From positions 156,947,920 to 157,011,919 of the forward strand of contig OY856188.1 of the NCBI GenBank assembly GCA_963693315.1: a DNA stretch of 64,000 nucleotides, read 5' to 3'. Every line of letters begins with the position of its first letter. Position 1 is the stretch's first letter. Source of the stretch: Diogma glabrata. Taxonomy: Eukaryota > Arthropoda > Insecta > Diptera > Cylindrotomidae. The notes beneath the pieces are model-generated. The model was not told where the DNA came from, searched no databases, and was given only the letters and a program-made list of their open reading frames with translations. Made by a program: the position numbers and the translations under genes. This document shows, piece by piece, positions 11,332-23,639 of this stretch.

Positions 11332-13491
11332 CTAAGCAATCGCTTTCAATGTGTGATTTAGAGGGACAACAAAATATCTGCCGTTAAGATAAGGGCAGAA
11401 AAACATTTTACAAAGGTTATTTTCCTCGTTCTCTACAATTTCATATTCTTTTAATGCCTCTTCAAATACGCCTGTCAAAAAGAAAAATTCCTTTAAACAA
11501 CAAGGTTCACTATTTAATGATTTAATATTTATGAGTCTTTGGCCAGTGACAAAAAACGATTCGTTTTTCTTTTCAAACCATTTTACCCTTGTAACTTGAC
11601 ATACATTTCTTAACATAATACAACAATCACTCTTAAGGTGTTAACGAATTGTAAAATCGCTAAAAATTGCTGTATTGAATTTATTTGTGCCATTTATACG
11701 ATGTGTAAATTTTGTATTTTGATTGTTTGATTTTGGAAAATTTTCTGTATTAAATTGAATCATTTCACATATTCGATTGTGACACTGTTCGAGTGGACGA
11801 GTAAATGAATGAAACATTTTTTTTATATTTTTAATGTAAACTTCAAATTTGTAGCAACTATTTTCATCTAAGGGACCTACACTACAGCCCCAGAATCACT
11901 TGCCAGATGTACTAGTCCATGGACATTGAATGTCACGTTGCTTTCTCCATATAGTTTTATGAAATTGTTTACAAAATTTTTCAGTAATTCATCAGCATAT
12001 TCATTGTACATCAAATAATACACAGGAGATGTCAGTATACGTATTGCCAAACTCAAGCATAAAAAATGCTTATACACATCTTTTGGCAATATGCCTTTTA
12101 ATATTGCGGGACCACTGTATCATAAGAATGTGCTACATTCTGATGCTTTCAATAATCTGGCGTATTGAAATGACCTCGATTTCCGCTGAAATTCCATACA
12201 GTAAAATTTGGCACGATTCTCTAACTTGCTGTTAATTTGTCCTATTTTTACTGAATTTAATTTTTGGTGGTTCGGTTTGCCTATCCATAAAAAAATTAAT
12301 TTTTTCACTACTCCTTCGTCAACTAGATGCATTTTGTCCAACAAAAAATTGTTAACCATATCTATGGGTAGACGTTCAAGCTCACTGCGATTTTGTTTAT
12401 GGTGATCTTTATCAACATCACCAGAGGGAGTAAGTCTTGCTCTAAAGTTTGAATCTGTCCTGGATGAAGCATTTATTTGTGGAAAAACAACTTTACTTGT
12501 TTTCCTATTTCTATCTAAAACAATTGTTCCTCTAGTGACACATTTTGGGCAGGATGAATAGCCAGAGTAATATTTAATCGCTTTTATTTCAGCCGTTGCT
12601 GGTGCATCGCAAATAAATGCCTTAATTTTTGGTTTATACCTTTTATGCTCAATAATAATTCCGTCATTAATTAAGTTACACATTTCATCGACGAATTCTT
12701 TAAGAAAATTGTTAAATGATTGAGGTTTGCCAGGTCCACTATATAGGCCAACGGGAAACGCAACTGACCGTTTTAAAATATTGTCTGCGCTACCCAAAAT
12801 TACCCAAAAGCTGTTGCTTCCACTGTCAGAAATTGGAGTTCCATCTACGTTAAATAACATTTGAATATCAACTAACTCTGCATTTATTTCTGCCTTAGTT
12901 GAAGTAATTATAGATCGCAAGTATTTTTCAACGCCAAAATGTATGTATTGGCCATTGTCAATCTGACGAACTTTCACTTGTCGCGGGGTGGCTAAAAACG
13001 ATCTAGCATCAATTGGTAATTCGGGATGCTGACCAGTCGTTACTAATATTTTTAGTAACTTTGAAAGCGTAATTTGCTCAATATGGCAATTGATTGCCCA
13101 TTCTCGCAAGTTGTTTGGAAATTCATTGTTGTGCTTATCCATAATACTTATTCCAGCGATACATACATCATTCAAACCTGGATTTAAATTATCCATAATA
13201 CTAATTATAGAGGATTGTACATCATTCAAATCTTCATGTGAAGGTGAACCTATTTAAATTAATATAAAATGAAACACAATTTCTATATAAAAGTTAATAA
13301 TACCGATACTCACTCCGTGGATCGGATTCCATTGAAATGTTATTATTAGTTACTCCCTGAGCACCAGAATAAGTGTGATCATGATGAACATTAAACTCAT
13401 TATTGCTTCTATTATTATTTATATTATTAAAATGGTTACCATATTTATTTTGATCTCGGCGCCTATATTTACTTACTATTATTTTCGGCAT
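11332..13491 (-). pseudogene. CACTA/Tnp2-like transposase pseudogene, two exons
   Basis: Exon 1 (13491-13314) starts at ATG with a basic, Asn-rich stretch (MPKIIVSKYRRRDQNKYG). Exon 2 (13249 onward) carries FNVDGTPISDSGSNSFW, an FICDAPATAEIKA block, a CPKC pair, then PIDMVNNFLLDKMHLVDEGV. I recognise this order from Tnp2/CACTA- and Plavaka-type transposases, which cut and paste DNA in the nucleus. The reading frame meets an in-frame TGA at 12120-12122 and continues in the same frame as YSGPAILKG. It then breaks again near 11877, where the GPLDENS block lies in another frame, and resumes as the 94-codon ORF 11332-11616. The whole would be near 700 codons, plausible for the family. No TIRs were found. 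A decayed domesticated gene is an alternative. Confidence 0.72.
13250..13313 (-). other. 64-bp spliceosomal intron in the transposase pseudogene
   Basis: On the minus strand the donor is GGA|GTGAGT and the acceptor TTTAAATAG|GTTCACC. Removing it joins the exons in frame (DPR, then SSPSHEDLND). Length and signals fit short insect introns. The sequence shows the sites; splicing is inferred. Confidence 0.7.
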
Positions 13492-13639
13492 GTTTGATAA
13501 TTAAATTTTGAAACATCATTGTTTCAATTTGACATTTGGTTTGATAACATGAATTATGTGTAAAGATAACCCCATCTAGAGCCTGTATTTGACCTACACT
13601 TATGGTACTCAATTTAAATGATTTAATTCAGATATTTAC

Positions 13640-13712
13640 AAGGACGTCATGGTATAGCGGATAGAGCGATGGAACATGAAGAATTAAGCCCGGGTTCAAG
13701 CCTCATCACGGT
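13640..13712 (+). repeat. tRNA-like SINE head
   Basis: An A-box-like TGGTATAGCGG and a B-box-like GGTTCAAGCCT are spaced about 40 bp apart, as in tRNA-derived pol III promoters. The ends ACGTCATGG and ATCACGG do not make a clean acceptor stem, and an A-run follows at once, so a SINE or tRNA pseudogene is likelier than a tRNA gene. Confidence 0.55.
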
Positions 13713-13925
13713 AAGTACAAAAAAAAAAAAGTTTTACGGTAAGTTAAGTTTCGAAGTTTCTGAGATTATAATCTAATGAATTAGCATGAAACTCTAGTGT
13801 CATGCTAATTCAAACAATTAATGTCAGAAATATAACAAAAATATGGATATAATTTTGTTAATTTTTCGGCTGTAATATGATACAAACCGGACAACATAAT
13901 CTTTACTGTAACTTTATAAAAAATT

Positions 13926-14096
13926 ATAGAGAGACTAAATAGAAGCTGTAACAAAGCCTATAGAGAGACTAATTAGACACTGTAGTAAAGCCTATAGAGA
14001 GACTAAATAGAAACTGTAGCAAAGCCTATAGAGAGACTAATTAGACACTGTAGTAGAGCCTATAGAGAGACTATAAATAAAAACTGTAGCAAAGCG
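13926..14096. repeat. Tandem repeat, about 41-bp unit, four to five copies
   Basis: Units contain TATAGAGAGACTAA, then TAGAAACTGTAGCAAAGCC or the variant TTAGACACTGTAGTAAAGCC. The two variants alternate, giving a possible 82-bp higher-order period. Confidence 0.85.
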
Positions 14097-14224
14097 GGAA
14101 TTATGGTAAAGGTATCTTTATTCCAAATCTATAGTTCCTATACCATGTACATGCAGCATGTTTCTTTATCTAGATAAAGATATCGTTACAGGTCATATAC
14201 AGGTGTTATAACTCATGGTTATAC

Positions 14225-15000
14225 GGGGATATACCTGTGGATGGACTTTTTTTTATTTTTGATCTGCGGGTGTGACTACCCTACGTATTCCAGTCCCTGC
14301 TATTGACATATGAGCTAACGTGGGATATCACATAATTTTGGTAATAGCAGTGTGATACCACTAGCCAAGGTGAAACGGTAGCACCCCAATCTTAGCTATG
14401 GAGTATTCCTAGATGATGCCACGTTATTGTTTGTTTGAAAAATCGAGCCTTCATAAGTATGGGCTCTAATCAAAGACCCGGGTAGGAACTGCCAATGTTA
14501 AACAATGGACCAACCTCGGGCCAGTATTGGCGAGCCAAGCCGTAGCTAGTTAACTCCGGCTTTAGTCTGAGCCAGTTGCAAATGCCTAAACTGAACCAAG
14601 ATTCAGTTGATTATATTACACGTTATTCATTATTCGTTGTTATAGTGAATGTAAGTTTCATGAAATTTGTATTTTTGAAATATGTCATGAAATATTTAAT
14701 TAATATTTCATGAAATATTTCAAAAAATTTTTTATGGGCGTTTTGTTATGCCAGATTTGGGCCAAGCTTGGGCCGTTTGAAAATGTTAAGTCTGGCCCAA
14801 ACCCCAAAAGCTATGGCGCGGACTTGGCCCAGGCTTGGCCCATGATCAAGGAATATGCCAATAGCTGGATTATTGGCAACCGCACATTTTAGTTTTGTTC
14901 CTGCCAATTTTTAATGCAAATTTGCTGTTTGCCTTTTCTTTTTCTTCGAAATATTGGCCTATGTCGTATTTTGCATGTAATAGGATTTACTGTTCAGTTA
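14225..15000. repeat. Dispersed repeat family R1, copy 1
   Basis: Blocks match 35130-35600 in the same order: CGGGTGTGAC, TCCAGTCCCTGCTATTG, CATATGAG, GAGCCTTCATA, ATTGGCAA, TAGTTTTGTTCCTGC, GAAATATTGGCCTATGTC. This copy also holds a GC-richer stretch with repeated TTGGGCC/GGCCCAA words (14757-14845). No ORF is supported; the 60-codon frame at 14710 is only that GC-rich segment. The class is unknown. Copy 2 lies inside hAT copy 1, which shows that the family is mobile. Confidence 0.7.
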
Positions 15001-15340
15001 TTCTTTCTATAAAAAAGTCGGAGAAGTGCGAATAAAATTCGTTTGTCAATTTATCCGTGTATGTAAAAGAACAACATATACAAAAAATGAACAAGAAAAG
15101 TTGTGTTGCAAACTCTTTGTATTGCCAAATCATAGACGCACAACAAAATGAATGTTTAATCGTAAACGTCAATAGTAGATGTCAATCACATCAACATAGA
15201 CCAAAAATGACACAAAAAATGTAACTTGAGGTTAAATCTTATCCATAGCTGTTTATGTTAACTAAAAAAAGCTTTAATCAGCTTTTAAATGGTTTAAATT
15301 GAAGTTTTTTTCCTGTATATTTATGGGGCAGGGTATATAC
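15001..15340. other. No gene seen
   Basis: AT-rich spacer. A 61-codon reverse ORF (14987-15172) is not supported. Confidence 0.4.
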
Positions 15341-16830
15341 TAAAAATAGCACTTTTTTAACAATAACTCAAAAACTAAGTATCGCAAAATTCTAAAAAAA
15401 ATACAATGCTTTTTGAATTGGAGCTCTTTCAAATGAAACCCCACCATTTGGTTCAAACAAATTTTTTTTGATTCTCTCCACTCTCGTCCACTAAAAACAT
15501 AGAAATGTAATTATTGGAGACTTCACTTTAATTTTCATTAAAAATTTGCAAAAAATTTCATGGAAGTTGCACTTTTTTTACAATACCTCAAAAACTGTGC
15601 AAACAAAATTCTAAAAAAAATGCAACGTTTTCCAAATTAGGTGCTCTTACAAATGACACCCCAATCGAAAAAGGATTTATTTTACCCTTCTTAACCCCAT
15701 CTCCTAAATGTATAGAAATATAATTATTTGAAACTTGGCTATAATTTCCGTTCAAAATTTACTTCCTGTTTCTGTGAATTTTTTAAAATTTTTGTGTCAA
15801 TTAGCGTCTAAAAGTAGGGGATGGTTTGAAAGTTGCACTTTTTTGACAATAACTGAAAAACTGCGCCTCGCTAAATTCTAAAAAAATTGCAATGTTCCTT
15901 AAATTGGGTGTTCTTTCATATGACGCCCCGTTTGTTTGGGTCAAAAAAGTTTTTTTACACGCCCTACCTCCATCCCCTAAACACACAGAAATGTATTTAT
16001 TTGAGAGTTCGCTATGAGTTTTGTTCAAAATTTGCCAAACTTCCTGTTTCTGTCAATCTGTGTGGAAACATAAGGGAAGGGGAACGGTCTAAACGTTGAA
16101 TTTTTTTGACAGTAAATAAAAATCTGTGCATCGCAAAATTCGAAAAAAATTGCAATGTTTCTAAATTAGGTGCTCTTTTAAATGACACCTCACGCAATTG
16201 GGTCAAACAACTTTTTTACACCCTTTCTTACTCCTACCCTTTAAAAGCATAGTAATATAATTATTTGAAACCTCTTTGTAATCTTCGTTCAGATTTATCA
16301 AACTTCCTGTATCGGTGAATTTTTTAAAAATTTTCTGTCAATTAAGCTCGAAATCCAAGGAGAAATGCACTTTTTTCTTAAAATCAAGTGCTCTCTCAAA
16401 TGACATCCAACCGGGTTTTATATGATGTTTTTACCTCTTCCATTCCCACCCCTTAATAAATATGGGTATTTGACAATTCTATATTTTTCAATGAAAACTT
16501 CGTTATTATTCAAAATTATACAAAAAGTGGTGGGGTGTAAAATTTCAAAATACATTTTTAAAAATTACTGAAGTGAAGCTCTTTCATAGGATACCCAATT
16601 CGTTTTGATAAAAAAAACTATTTTTTCAAAGGCTTTACCTCTGTAAAACCAACGAAAACAAGTTTATTTATTTTTTAACCCGTCATCTTGTGTGAATTGG
16701 TTAGTTTTATAAGCACCTCAAATTTAAGACCATTGGATTAATGGTTTATGAGATAATCCATATAATGCGAAAAGCACACTGTACTCTCACCAATAGGGTT
16801 CGTTAAAAAAATCGGAACCCTAAAAATATA
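15341..16830. repeat. Degenerate tandem array with terminal hairpin, copy 1
   Basis: A unit of about 220-270 bp recurs at about 15345, 15566, 15832, 16096 and 16363. Each carries TTGCACTTTTTT, AATAACTCAAAAACTG, CGCAAAATTCTAAAAAA, a CTCTTTCAAATGACACCCC-like block and CCTAAACACACAGAAAT. The array ends in a distinct module containing GAGATAATCCATATAATG and a stem-loop at 16795-16821 (AGGGTT-CG ... CGGAACCCT), followed by AAAAA. Related modules at 20.6-21.8 kb show that the composite has moved as a unit. No coding function is suggested; the small ORFs are phase accidents of the repeats. Confidence 0.8.
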
Positions 16831-18182
16831 AAAAAACATAAAACCAGATGTTGCTGTAGCTGTAGCTTTATATTTGTTTTAGATATTTATGAGGTGTTGT
16901 TCTTGGCCAGTATTGTATTGTTGAAAATAATGAAACAAAAAAAACGACACAAACACAAGGAAAATATTGTTGAACAGTTCTCCCCCATTTTTTGTTTTTT
17001 CCCTCCTCAGGACTATACTTTTAATTGATACTATTATAAGCTGTAAAGAAAATTATGTATTGCTGTATCTGATTAAAACTTAAAAAGTCCAGCGGCAGGT
17101 ATATCCGCTAGAAAAAGATAGATTTCTTGATCAAACAGATATGCATACAAGTAGAATCAATGTATCAAATTAGTTAAAATCAAAAAACTAAGTAGAAATG
17201 GAATTACCCAACTAATTTCACAAAAGACATTAAATACATTAACCGAAACTAATTTATGCAATTTCGGAACAGTTTTGTTTAATTTGGTTAAAATTAGTCA
17301 TAACATATTAAATCCGCCAAAGATCAAATAAACGTCCAACAAAGATCAAAAGAACTACGCCACAACTACAATTATACCATCACATCACACATAATTTATA
17401 ATCAAACATTATTAAACAATTTTAATTTAAAATCATCTTTGTGTTGTATTTTTTTGTTCTTAATTAATCTTTTTTCAATTACATACATATAGTTTACTTA
17501 GTACTACTGCTACTACTACTACTAAAAGAGCATATGATAATTTTCCTATGGTATTAAATGGCTTGAGATTTGTCTGCAATAAAAGCATTATATTGCTTAT
17601 AAAAATGGAACTTTTTGGGTTAAAAAGCTGGAATGGCTATAGTTTAAAAGTTGTCTTAAAAGTTAAGATGAGTTTAAATAACATAAACTCAAACATGATG
17701 AAATCATTGCCTTTAGCGTTTGTTTTCATTTCAACAGCCTCGGGGCCTCAACCTTTAGATCTGATTTATTTTTTTTTTCAATTTTGGAAAGATTTATATT
17801 GTATCTTTGTGTAAAAAAGTTTTCAAATGTGAGCTTGGCCATTTTCAGCAAGATCAAGGACAAAAAAGCTTGGCAAATTTTTAAAACAGCTGATTTTGCA
17901 GGAACCTGGAACGTCAAAATTGTCATTTGGATAAAAATGATAGAAATATGTTCAAATATTTAATATTTATAAATTTTATTAAAATATTATGATTCAAACG
18001 GAAGCTATAGCACCCTAGATTATTCGATATTTTAGGCTCTAGCCGCTTAACTGGTACCCGAATATGGCCAGTTCACGAACTTGCAAGACATTATTTGCCG
18101 GAACACACACAAAAAGTTATTTTGGTGTAGGTCGAAAAATGCGACCGTGAGAGTGCCACCAAATTCCGTTATATCTCATATC
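16831..18182. other. Gene-poor stretch
   Basis: A TAC microsatellite lies at about 17499-17524. The ORF 17548-17814 is unsupported. The 180 bp before the (TA)n tract (about 18000-18180) are less AT-rich and might be an old coding remnant, but I recognise nothing. Confidence 0.45.
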
Positions 18183-18757
<575 letters not shown>

Positions 18758-18957
18758 NNNNNNNNNNNNNNNNNNNNNNNNNNNNNNNNNNNNNNNNNNN
18801 NNNNNNNNNNNNNNNNNNNNNNNNNNNNNNNNNNNNNNNNNNNNNNNNNNNNNNNNNNNNNNNNNNNNNNNNNNNNNNNNNNNNNNNNNNNNNNNNNNNN
18901 NNNNNNNNNNNNNNNNNNNNNNNNNNNNNNNNNNNNNNNNNNNNNNNNNNNNNNNNN
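18758..18957. other. Assembly gap (200 N)
   Basis: Exactly 200 N, probably a placeholder rather than a measured length. It removes the left part of the transposon that resumes at 18958. Confidence 0.98.
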
Positions 18958-19136
18958 GATGGAATTGGTGGTACTCTGAAGCGTGTTGCACACCGTTATA
19001 GTATAGGGAGCAGATATATTATTGATACATCAAAAAAACTTTTCGAATGGGCTTTAAAATGGGAATCTACCATGAACTTTGGATACGCCGATAAAAATGA
19101 ATATCAATTAACAAAAAAAAATACAAAATCGATATA
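18958..19136 (+). pseudogene. T1 transposase-like C-terminal fragment, copy A
   Basis: Starts mid-protein at the gap edge with DGIGGTLKRVAHRYS, the same motif as copy B (CDGIGGTLKRAAHRYS). It continues through FEWALKWESTMNFGYADKNEY. A frame change in the A-run after LTKK (about 19115) ends the frame early compared with copy B. Not functional as read; the missing front may still exist in the gap. Confidence 0.8.
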
Positions 19137-20251
19137 AAAATGTGATTACTATAAGTCGAACTCAAAAATTTCATTCTTTTGTACCATTAGATACTAAAAC
19201 AATAAATGCAAAAATGTTTTCCAACTCAAAAGAAACTTTTAAATTTAAAATAAGTAAATAATTTTTAATAACTATATTTATTTTCTTTAACCTACATATA
19301 TAACTTGTATGATGCTTTAAAAAGTTTATTCAATAATAAAATATTTGTAATTTAATGTTAAAATACAATCTTTTACTTTTAATAACATAATACGAACATA
19401 ATACTTCTCCAGTCAAAAGTTCCTAAATAGATTTTGTTATTTATACGGTTTTTTTGTTTGTAGTCGAGACTGTCAAATTATTTTTTATAAGAGTGACAAG
19501 TGATTACTAAAAGTGACAAATAAACATTTCATTTTTTTATGCCATCTAATACAAAGAAAATAATTGTCGAAGTGTTTTCCTATTCAAAAGAAACTTATGT
19601 TTGTAAAATAAGTAAATCATTTTTAACAATTGTATTTATTTTATTTATTGTAATACATATATAATTTTTATAATGTTTTAAAAAGTTCATCAAATATTAA
19701 AATATTTGATATTTAACAATAAAAAAAAATCTCTTAGTTTATAACGCCATTTTTATAATTTTCCTGCAGAACAAAAAAAAACTGATTCCCGACAGTCATA
19801 TGCACAACGAATTTTATCTTTAAAACAAAAAATAATACAAGTGCCAAACTTTCACAAGTGGTTATATATAAAATAAGCTTCAATTATGGTAAAAAAAAAA
19901 AATGGCTATGCCATCTTTTTTTCAATTACACCGTTTTTCCTTGTTACACTGTTAAAAATTATTTCAAAAAATTAACAGTGTACATTTTTAAAAACTTTGT
20001 TCTAATACCTATTCAACGACATATCATTTATGAAAATCAATTGAGCAGTTTTTCTACAATCGCTCGTCAAAATGCACTCATATCACAAAATAACAAAAAA
20101 TTGAGGGGCACCCTGTGAAGACCCCTGGTCGAAAAAAAAAATTCTAAGAGAACTAGTATTTTTTATTTATCAAAGACTATCTATAAACAAAAAATAATCA
20201 AAATTAAAGGGTGTCAAGTCAAAACGTTGTTGAATCTTCGTGAAATTGCTC
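18958..20251 (+). mobile_element. TIR transposon family T1, copy A (right half)
   Basis: Sequence from 18958 follows 26350-27624 of copy B with small indels. It covers the end of the transposase-like ORF and the full right TIR, ending TTCGTGAAATTGCTC at 20251. The left half is lost in the gap or deleted. Confidence 0.85.
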
Positions 20252-20566
20252 TTTTACTATAAAGTATAATGTACAAGTTTGCTAATGAACTGTTTTCATT
20301 ATTGACAAATTTATTTTTCATTGATCAAATTTAAAAAAAATGCTTATAATAAAAACCAAAATGCCATTACCTCCGCATTTCTTTTTTCTCAGCCGCAGAG
20401 AGGGAGGAACTATTATTTGTGGTAGTGATTATTTCTTCCAGATTAAAAAAAAATAGCAATTATTTTACAATTTTGAATCAAATCAAAAGGTTACGCACTC
20501 TAAGGAAGACATTTCGGGTTTGTAACGATCAAAATGATCGTTAGAACATAATTGTGTACTATAGTG
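20252..20566. other. Spacer, nothing seen
   Basis: AT-rich, with no ORF or repeat that I can support. Confidence 0.4.
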
Positions 20567-21770
20567 GATTTTTCACTTTTTTGTCCATAACTCAAAAACT
20601 GTGCACCGCAAAGTTCTAAAAAAATTGCAAAAAAATTAAACTAAGTGTTCTTTCAAATGACACCCCACTCGCTTGGGTCAAAAAAATTTTTTTTTACCCT
20701 TTTTACCCCGGTACCCTAAACGCACAGAAATATAATTATTTGAGACCTTGCTATAATTTTCATACAAAATTTACTAAATTTCCTAGCTCTGTGAATTTTT
20801 TCAAATTTTTCTGTCAATCAGTGTCGAAACGTAGGGGGGGGATGGGTAACGGTCTGCATTTTGCACTTTTTTGTCCATAACTCAAAAACTGTTCACCGCA
20901 AAATTCTAAAAAATTGCAACAAATTCTAAATTAAGTGCTCTTTCAAATGACACCCCACTCGCATGGGTCAAAAAATGTTTTTTACCCTCTTTACACCGGT
21001 CCCCTAAACACACTGAAATATAATTATTTGAGACCTCGCTATAATTTTCATACAAAATTTACCAAATTTCCTAGCTTTGTGAATTTTTACAAATTTTTCT
21101 GTCAATCAGTGTCGAAACGTAGGGAGGGGGGAACGGTCTGAAAGTTGCACTTTTTTGAAAATAACTCAAAAACTGTGCATCGCAAAATTCTAAAAAAAAT
21201 TGCAATGTTTTTCAAATAAAGTTCTCTCTTTCAAATGACACCCAACTTGACCCCATTTTAAATAGTGATTTTACCCCTCCTCATATCCACCCCCTTAATA
21301 AATCTAAGTATGAGAATATGCCGCTTTTTTATATTTTTTATTAAAAACGTTCTAATTTTTCTATCATTCCAAATACATTTGAAATTTTCGATCAGTTAGG
21401 TTCAGAGCTAACTGAGGTAAGAAAACACGAAAAAAACGTCATTATTCCAAATTATACAAAAAATGGTGAGGTGTAAAATTCCAAATAATTTTTAAGGAAT
21501 ACTGAAATGAAGCCCTTTCATATGATACCCTACTTGAATCTATAAAAAAATATATTTTCTCAAAGGTCTCACATCGTACCCCTGTAAACCAAACGAAAAC
21601 CACTTTAGTTTTATTTGTATCCGTCATTTCATGTGAACAGATTAGTTTTATACGCACCTCAAATTTCAAGTCCATAGCATTTATAGTTTACGAGATAATC
21701 GATATAATGTGAAAAACTCGTTTTACTCTCACCAATAGTGTTCCGTATAAAAAATGGAACACTAAAAACA
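20567..21770. repeat. Degenerate tandem array with terminal hairpin, copy 2
   Basis: Units of about 290 bp begin near 20568, 20858 and 21146 with TTGCACTTTTTT-like and ATAACTCAAAAACTGTGCA words, and share CAAATGACACCCCACTCGC and CCTAAACACA. The end module has GAGATAATCGATATAATG and the stem AGTGTTCC (21737-21744) / GGAACACT (21756-21763), followed by AAAAA. The layout equals copy 1 at 15.3-16.8 kb. Confidence 0.8.
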
Positions 21771-22756
21771 CACTCATTTTTAGTTTAATTAATTAATTAC
21801 ACACAATTGATATAATGATTAATTTCGATTCGATTCGATCAAAATATTCAAAATATTCAATCCCATCAAAATACTGCGATATTGACAGAAATAAACACAG
21901 CAACCGAAACAACAACAGAAACAGTAAATCAAATTCAATCTCAAATATTCAATCCTTTAAATAACCATCATATGTAGGCGACCACCGAAACTTATTTAAT
22001 TTCAGTCCTAGTGACTGAAAACATTTTCAGTCACTACTTAGAAAAAGCTTCCCTTTCACATAGGTTTTACTATATATTAAAATGAGATTTTCGTAGCTTG
22101 AAGTAGAAAAAATTACTTTTGTTGCATATGATTGTGTATGTTGTTTAATAAAACTTTTGATGCAGTAAAAAAAAATAACATCAGTGGATACTACTTACTA
22201 GCAATATAAAAGAAATAGTTGTTTGAGTAGTTGTCCAAAACTGCACCGTTGTATCTAGTTGAATGGGTCACATAAAAGAAGATTAATTTAATCGTATATA
22301 TTTTAGTGGATCCTTGGAGCCAATATAAAGGATTGATTTTTGCCGCCTATAGTTATTGTGAATAACCAAAACTTATCAAAAGGAATTACTACTAAATAAC
22401 AACTCATGTAAAGGGGATGTTAATAGTCAACAAAATCAACCAATTGACGGAGGGGTGTGTGTATGGTCAAGGATGGGCGGTGACTCAAACAACTGTTCTT
22501 ACAATAGTATATTTAGTATTAGTTTTTTTCTAAATTCACCTTTGTATTTACTCAACCTTATGTTGAATTGTAAAATTAACTGAATCATTCTAATAAATGT
22601 TACTCGTAAGATGAATTAAAGTTCTTTATATAGGAGTGATGTTTTTTTTCAATTCTAAGTTAGGCATGTTTAGTGTTAATTATAATAAATTATTAATTAA
22701 CGTCTCTGAATATCCGAAGTTTCCATGCCAACTAAGGATTGGGGTTAGGTTTGAAT
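21771..22756. other. No gene seen
   Basis: AT-rich. A small hairpin AGTGACTGAAAAC/TTTTCAGTCACT sits at 22010-22035. Confidence 0.45.
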
Positions 22757-23080
22757 AAATTAAGTTTCTCTAAGAAATTTAAGGACGCTAACTTCAAAAT
22801 TTTGAGGATTCAAGCAATCAGGAAAAACCCATGAAGGTAAGGCGTTCCAAAGATGAGAAATTCTGTTGAAAAAATCACGTTGAAAGGCAACAGTTCTGCA
22901 CCTTTTTATATGAACCGTAAGAGGATGGGCTACAACATTTGCAGCCCATCCTTTTACGGTTCATATAAAAAGGTGCTTCTTATCATTGAAACGCCTTACC
23001 TTCATGGGTTTTTCTTGATAGCTTTAATCCTCAAAATTTTAAAGTTAGCGTCCATAAATTTCTTAGAGAAACTTAATTTA
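22757..23080. repeat. Inverted repeat, 140-180-bp arms
   Basis: The left arm (22757-22934) and right arm (about 22943-23080) pair along most of their length, from AAATTAAGTTTCTC/GAGAAACTTAATTT outside to GGATGGGCT/AGCCCATCC inside, with almost no loop. The left arm has about 40 extra bases near 22855-22900 that the right arm lacks. No target duplication is evident. The ORF through it is not supported. Confidence 0.85.
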
Positions 23081-23639
23081 TTGTGCCGAAGACTTCTTTC
23101 TACGTGGCCTGGATGATCTTAATTTAATTCCCGTATAGAGGAAATGAATCCACCCCAGGCTGAGCTTAAGCCGTAGCAATAAATTTAACTATCTCTCAGG
23201 GTATCAAGATATCATCTCATACATAAATTTAACTATTCATTCATTCAAGATGGTACCAAGATTCCACCTCATACGTTATAGTTTCTTACTCTACAAAACA
23301 AACAAAAATAATAATAAATGACACATGATACGCTAAATATTAGTTGTGGCAATTGGTTGGCTAAACAACATTTAGTGATTTTACCACGCTCCGCAAACAA
23401 AAAGGAAAAAATTTACAAATCCAGTCAAAAAACAATATTAAATTTCTAATTTAATTATTAAAGCTGGTATTGTCTGGATACCAAAGAAAATACCATGGAT
23501 ACCAAAAAGATACCAAAGACTTTTTAAAAACGATAATTTTTCAACGTTTTAGGACCTACTGATTCTAAAAAAGCAAAAAAAATGTATGTCCATCTGCCGA
23601 CCGTCCGGCCGTCCGTCATTACCTAAGAAATCTAGAAAA
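23081..23639. other. No gene seen
   Basis: Contains a short run of CCGTCCGGCCGTCCGTC at about 23600, a word type common in insect repeats. No ORF of note. Confidence 0.45.

Noticed and set aside
12029..12405. Forward ORFs opposite the Tnp2-like pseudogene
   Set aside because: Antisense shadows of the reverse-strand coding blocks.
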